Below are positions 59,339 through 64,000 of a stretch of 64,000 bases of DNA, in pieces. Origin of the DNA: Ananas comosus (Eukaryota; Streptophyta; Magnoliopsida; Poales; Bromeliaceae); contig NC_033623.1 in the NCBI RefSeq assembly GCF_001540865.1, positions 12,547,286 to 12,611,285 on the forward strand. The letters are read 5' to 3'. The notes below the pieces were generated by a model. The model worked only from the letters and a program-made list of their open reading frames with translations, made no database searches and was not told the origin of the DNA. A program made the translations under genes and the position numbers. The first letter of the stretch is position 1. Each line of letters starts with the position of its first letter.

Positions 59339-60780
59339 AATATTTAATTTAAGTTTTTTTAATAATCTGAATAAAAAAAAAACGATATTAATTCATTCAA
59401 ATTGAGCCATTATTACTTGTTTATTATGTGAGTGCAATACTCTTTTTAAGCCTAACTCTATTATTGCAAGAAAGAAATGAAGGCAATTAACATAACTGCA
59501 AAGTGAGTAAGAAGAAATAAGAGTCCGAATAAAATCTGCGACGCCCCACTTGCTACAAGATCAATTATTCTACAACTACTCCAGCATTATCATGCTTAAT
59601 TTTTTTAACCTCTTAAATTTAATCACCGCTAAAAATACTGTAGCCAGATTAAGATATTTAATCTTATTTTATCTTATATATAGAATTATTTTATGGTAAT
59701 TAGATCCTCTTCGAATACGACAATAAGCAAGTGGACCTCTCCAACCTAACCTGGCCCTCAAAACAAATGATATACGCACAAGTACATTAATCTCGGCCTG
59801 TTAGCCGACTTTAAGGTAGCATTGCCACGCTATTGTAGATTAACGGTTTGGCCATCATCATCACATGCAATGTACATACACGCTTGAATTAGGAAGCAAA
59901 AAGTGTATGACTTTCCAATAAACCCATAATATTGAATGTAAAATAAATTAATCATGCATAAAATATATGAATCCAGAGTTTTAATAATAATTAATTAAAT
60001 TAAAGCATTTTAAATTGACAGTTAAGTAGTGTTAGTGATCGCACAGTGTCACCTCGATCATTTAGACCACAAAATCTACGACTTGCTTAGCAGCGCTATA
60101 AAATAAAGTATTAAAAAAAATATATGCATGAAATTAATGTGTCATTAAGATTTCTTCAACTGTTATTTTTCGATAAAATTAAAGATTCCACCTTTGAATC
60201 TGAACCTATATTTTTGTTCAACTTTATTACGATATAATAATAAAAATACTTTATATTATTAAGGACTCATTATTTAAATTATTAATTATCTGGTCGTAAT
60301 TAAGTAAATACATGAGTGAAAAGGTACTTTGTCGGCAACCGAAACAAATTAAGCATATATAAGAATTTTATTAAAAATAGCAACATTAAGAAAAAAATAA
60401 ATAAATAAATAAAAAGCAACAGCAGCAGTGACAAACAATGAAACAAATCCAAAGCAGAGTAAAGACATGTCCGGACGTTAATTTCCGCCGCACTCGCGAG
60501 TCACGAGCCGACCTCATCTTTATCGAGCAATTGGTAAAAGTGTATGGCCACCCCCTCAACCATAGAACGTTTAGAAATGAACCCCTCAACTATTTTATTT
60601 TTTTTATTAATTAAGATCATGTCAACTTCTTTTTTTTTAAAGAAAATGTTAATTGGTCAATTTGAGAAGGGGCTATAGTTCGGAGTATAATTTTCTCAAA
60701 AATACTCTTGTTATTATTATGGTAATGTTAATGGTAATGCAGTAATTAATAAGGGGAAAACAAAACGGTGTAGTGGGATT
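59339..60780. other. AT-rich spacer and promoter side of the RopGAP gene
   Basis: No gene. The last few hundred bases before 61005 must carry the RopGAP promoter and leader; the leader is pyrimidine-rich (CTCCACCTCCACCACCACC). No certain TATA box is identified. Confidence 0.45.
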
Positions 60781-60791
60781 TTATAAGATAA

Positions 60792-60968
60792 ATGATGTCC
60801 CCATCAACGTCCCAAGCTATCTCTCTCCACTGCGCTTTCACCTCCACCTCCACCACCACCACGACCTCGTCTTCCCCTTCTCTTTTTTCTCTACAAACCC
60901 ATCCACCTCAATCATTCCCGCCCAAAGCAAACCACCCCTCCCTCCTCTTTTATCCCATGAAACCCTAA
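60792..60968 (+). CDS. Upstream open reading frame before the RopGAP gene (58 aa)
   Basis: Begins with two consecutive ATG codons at 60792 and ends TAA at 60968, 36 bp before the RopGAP start codon at 61005. It encodes a Ser/Thr/Pro-rich peptide starting MMSPSTSQAISLHC, with a run of threonines. It has no recognised domain. If the RopGAP transcript begins upstream of 60792, this frame would sit in its leader and could lower translation of the main protein. It could equally be untranscribed sequence. Confidence 0.35.
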   Translation: MMSPSTSQAISLHCAFTSTSTTTTTSSSPSLFSLQTHPPQSFPPKANHPSLLFYPMKP

Positions 60969-61004
60969 CCCTAATCCACTCCCCACTCCCCTCCCTTCGT
61001 TCCC

Positions 61005-64000
61005 ATGGCTCCCTTGCCGCTCCGCCTCGGCTTCCACCTCTCCCCCTCGCGCTCCTCCTCCGGAGAAGAAGAAGAGGAGGAGGAGGAGGAGGAGGAGGAA
61101 GAGGAGGAGGAGGAGGAGTATCCGATCTCGTCGCCGCTGATCATGGCGGGGGCGGAGGGGGAGAGGGTCGCGGGGCAGCAGTTCTCGCTCGCGGCGGCGC
61201 TCGTGGCGGCGCTGAGGAGGTCGCTGGTGGTGTGCGGCGGGGTCGCCACAGCCGCCGTCGCCGGGGAGGACGGGTGCGGCGGCGGCGGCGGCGGCGCGCC
61301 GTCGATGGACATCGGGTGGCCCACCGACGTGAGGCACGTCGCGCACGTCACCTTCGATCGCTTCGACGGGTTCCTAGGGCTACCCAGGGAGCTGGAGCCC
61401 GAGGTTCCTCCTAGGGCTCCCAGTGCCAGGTCCCAATCTCGATTTCTTCTTCTTCTTCTTCTTCTTCTTCTTCTTTTTTTAAAAAAAGAAAATTTGTTTT
61501 AAATTAGAACTTGCTCGGAATCTCAGCTAGTTATAGTCCTTTTCCATGGGATATCCTCTGTTTCTATCATGAACAGTGTAACTTTATTTAATTAGCTCTC
61601 TTACGTATCTTATTCTCTTTTTTAAGAATTGTTCTTAAAAAGCGTATAATTGTACTTGAACAGGGTTAGAGCGCGTACCAAAAGCTGTTTCTTTGGGATT
61701 AGTCAACTTTATTAGATCTTCATGCTTCATGCTGCAGAAATTTAAACTTACAATTTATGATCCAAAGCCCCAAAATCAATAATTTTGATGACCCATTTGG
61801 TATGTTTGAACCGACTGATTATTTGGGATTTGAGAAGGAAAATTAAGGGCGACTCTTAGGAGAAAAAAAATTGGATAATTGTTAATTGGACATGTTATTG
61901 ATGCGTACACATTTATCTGGATTAATAGATTGTGGTGGTGGGGCCAGGATTCTGTACAGCTGGCTTTGCATATGCTATTTTTTTTAAAAAAATTTCCGCA
62001 CCTTAATTGATGCTAATAATAATGTGTTTTAAGGTCCAGCTAACATGCTATTCAATAAACTGAACTTAGCAGCAATATATGTAGTAAGCCTTTGTGTATT
62101 AGGACGCCCGACCCTTATTTTGTCTCGCTATTTCTTTCATTTAATGTATGATTACACTTACATGGCTCCGCTTAATTTACTAGCTCCAGAAACCTAATGC
62201 TAATATCTGTTTGTCATTAGAAAGTACTAAAATTTCTTTTCAAATTTCATTTTTGCAGCGCAAGCGTGTTTGGAGTTTCTGCCAAATCTATGCAATGCTC
62301 CTATGATAAAAGAGGGAATAGTGTTCCAACAATTTTGCTTAGAATGCAAAGGCACCTATATCTACGAGGAGGTCTTCAGGTATGGCCTTTTCCAGGAATC
62401 TGTTGTTTTCATGCTGATATCATTTATGAATTCTGAAAATTTTGATGCCAACCTTCTGGTGGTTGAAGGTGGAGGGGATCTTCAGAATTAACGCCGAAAA
62501 TAGCCAGGATGTGTATGTTAGAGACCATCTAAACAGAGGAGTTGTACCTCACGAGGTTGATTTGCATTGCCTAGCCGGCTTAATAAAGGTACATAACTAT
62601 GAAAATAATCTACAGAATTAGCTCTTTTGGGTTATAATATGTTTGGTTCTCTCAGAAGAACTGCTTGCACTTTATCCAGTTGGCTCAATTAACCCATTGC
62701 ATAAAAAATTCTGTCAGTTTTAACCCTGCACTTAACCACTATTTCAGTCAGGTCCAAATAATTTGGATGGTTGTTGAATTGCGATGTGAAATTTCATGGA
62801 ACAAATCGGCAGATGATGTTGATTAATAAATTAAAATCATCGGAATTTGAATAATTTGTCCAGCAAACTTCTCGTTTTGGTTCTCTCTCAAAAAAAAAAC
62901 TTCTCGTTTTGGTAGCTCCGGTGACGACAAAGATCTCTTTTATCTGCTTGTGGATCTATTACTTAACTTGCAACTTAGGATGTTAATATATAGAACCGGC
63001 CTTATATGCCAACTCTCATTGAACTTTTGAATCCTACTTCAGCAATCATCCTAAATCTTATAGTGGTAAAGTGCAGGGTTGAATCGATGCAAGTTTTAAA
63101 GCAGGTAGAAGTTGAGAGATAAGCCACTGTGCAGGAGGATTGTCATAAAAATGTGTAGTTTCTATCTTCATTGAATGCTAATTGCAATCTCATTTGCTTC
63201 TATAGGCATGGTTTAGGGAACTTCCTACAGGTGTACTTGACTCACTAACACCAGATCAGGTGATGCACTGCAACACAGAACAAGAATGCTCCCAACTGGC
63301 AAAAATGCTACCGCCAACAGAGGCTGCATTACTTGATTGGGCCATCAATCTCATGGCTGATGTTGTGGAGCATGAACACTACAACAAGATGAATGCTCGG
63401 AATATTGCAATGGTTTTTGCTCCTAACATGACTCAGGTATTAAAAGACTTTCCATGTTTAAGGGAATTTACATATGCAAAGTCATCAATTTACATACATT
63501 CCTGTGGATATCTGAATTTCATGTTACCCTTTGAAAATAGAAGTACCCTCATAAATAAACATGAGAATTCAGATTTGCAGGGCTGTATGTACATATAGTT
63601 AAATATTTCTACCAGGAAATGAGTCTTCAAAATAACCTCTTATTTGCATGCTTAATTGTTTCTCCAGATGGCAGATCCCTTGACTGCTTTGATTCATGCA
63701 GTCCAAGTGATGAATTTCCTCAAAACAATGATCATAAAGACTCTACGGGAAAGAGAGGAATCGGTGAATGCAGCTACGGTAATCCAGCAGTGCTCTGACT
63801 CTCCGAGTGACAAAGATGAACTTAATTCGTCGGAACCTATAGAAAAATCCTCTTTGAATTCGTCTCAAAGAACCATTGATTCCACTATTCTTGATGCGAC
63901 TGCTTTAGACAAGCTCCTCTTCAGCGCCGGACATAATCCGGAGAATACTGTTGGGGAGGATTTTCAGTGCTTTGAGAAGAATGATGAAGTGGAAATTCCG
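61005..64000 (+). CDS. CRIB-domain Rop GTPase-activating protein, 3' part beyond the window
   Basis: Accelerates GTP hydrolysis by Rho-of-plants (ROP/RAC) GTPases and so ends polarity and stress signals at the plasma membrane. Exons: 61005-61429, 62259-62379, 62469-62588, 63206-63436 and 63668 to the edge; 410 residues are visible. Order of parts: an N-terminus with 18 consecutive glutamates (residues 21-38); a Gly-rich stretch; the CRIB motif from about residue 103 (IGWPTDVRHVAHVTFDRFDG); then the RhoGAP domain from about 146. The GAP arginine finger is R188 in VEGIFRINAENSQ. Further hallmarks are AWFRELPTGVLD at the start of exon 4 and MNARNIAMVFAPNMTQ at its end. After about residue 330 the sequence is Ser/Asp/Glu-rich and low in order. 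The stop codon lies outside the window. An in-frame ATG at 61144 (MAGAEGERV), after the Glu run, is an alternative start. Confidence 0.95.
61063..61118. repeat. (GAA/GAG)n microsatellite coding for poly-glutamate
   Basis: Purine-rich GAA/GAG triplets inside exon 1 of the RopGAP gene, read as 18 glutamates if the first ATG is used. A matching (CTT)n tract lies at about 61448-61475 just after the exon 1 donor. Triplet runs change length easily. Confidence 0.85.

Noticed and set aside
60773..61414. 213-aa frame beginning before the RopGAP gene
   Set aside because: It has a GTG rather than an ATG start and reads exon 1 of RopGAP in the wrong frame (Arg/Gly/His-rich).

Overview
This is plant nuclear DNA: AT-rich, intron-bearing and densely packed with small transposable elements. 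The GC-rich coding exons beside very AT-rich introns and spacers point to a monocot. The species cannot be read from the window. Five real genes are visible. Two are copies of arginine decarboxylase (minus strand, 11439-13643 and 34103-36443). The others are the V-ATPase proteolipid subunit c (minus, 42867-46542), a UFD1-like ubiquitin-pathway gene (plus, 48128-51987) and a CRIB-domain Rop GTPase-activating protein (plus, from 61005, running off the right edge).

Layout. From about 1.4 to 42.3 kb the window is an old, heavily eroded segmental duplication. Block A (about 1.4-28.2 kb) and block B (about 31.5-42.3 kb) match in the same order: far 3' flank, arginine decarboxylase gene, promoter, then a non-coding distal unit. 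Block A is longer because many elements inserted into it and because its distal unit (about 3.8-4 kb) is itself tandemly repeated (20.4-24.1 and 24.1-28.2 kb); block B has one shorter copy (about 40.2-42.2 kb). From 42.8 to 52 kb lies compact genic DNA: the V-ATPase and UFD1-like genes are divergently transcribed from a spacer of roughly 0.7 kb. From 52 to 60.7 kb I see no gene, only repeats and AT-rich spacer. The RopGAP gene starts at 61 kb.

Repeats. Recurrent families are: a tRNA-derived SINE with A/B-box-like sequences and a poly(A) tail; 5'-truncated LINE 3' ends that share the SINE's 3' tail; a CACTA-type non-autonomous element (two copies of exactly 514 bp in opposite orientation); a Mutator-like inverted-repeat MITE; Tourist-like MITEs with TTA target duplications; a roughly 230-bp MITE family; and an element ending in a strong palindrome. 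Two minisatellites lie side by side at 2.5-4.0 kb.

The genes do not form one pathway. Arginine decarboxylase starts putrescine synthesis, the V-ATPase acidifies vacuole and endomembranes, UFD1 works with CDC48 in ubiquitin-dependent protein extraction, and RopGAP switches off Rho-of-plants GTPases. I found no evidence of a wholly new system. The most informative observations are the intron-split arginine decarboxylase pair inside the layered duplication, the SINE/LINE shared tail, and the UFD1-like gene whose start codon is alone at an exon end. One N at 36049, next to an exact 98-bp repeat, suggests a local assembly error inside the second arginine decarboxylase gene. All exon limits were placed by eye from GT/AG sites, reading frame and family knowledge.
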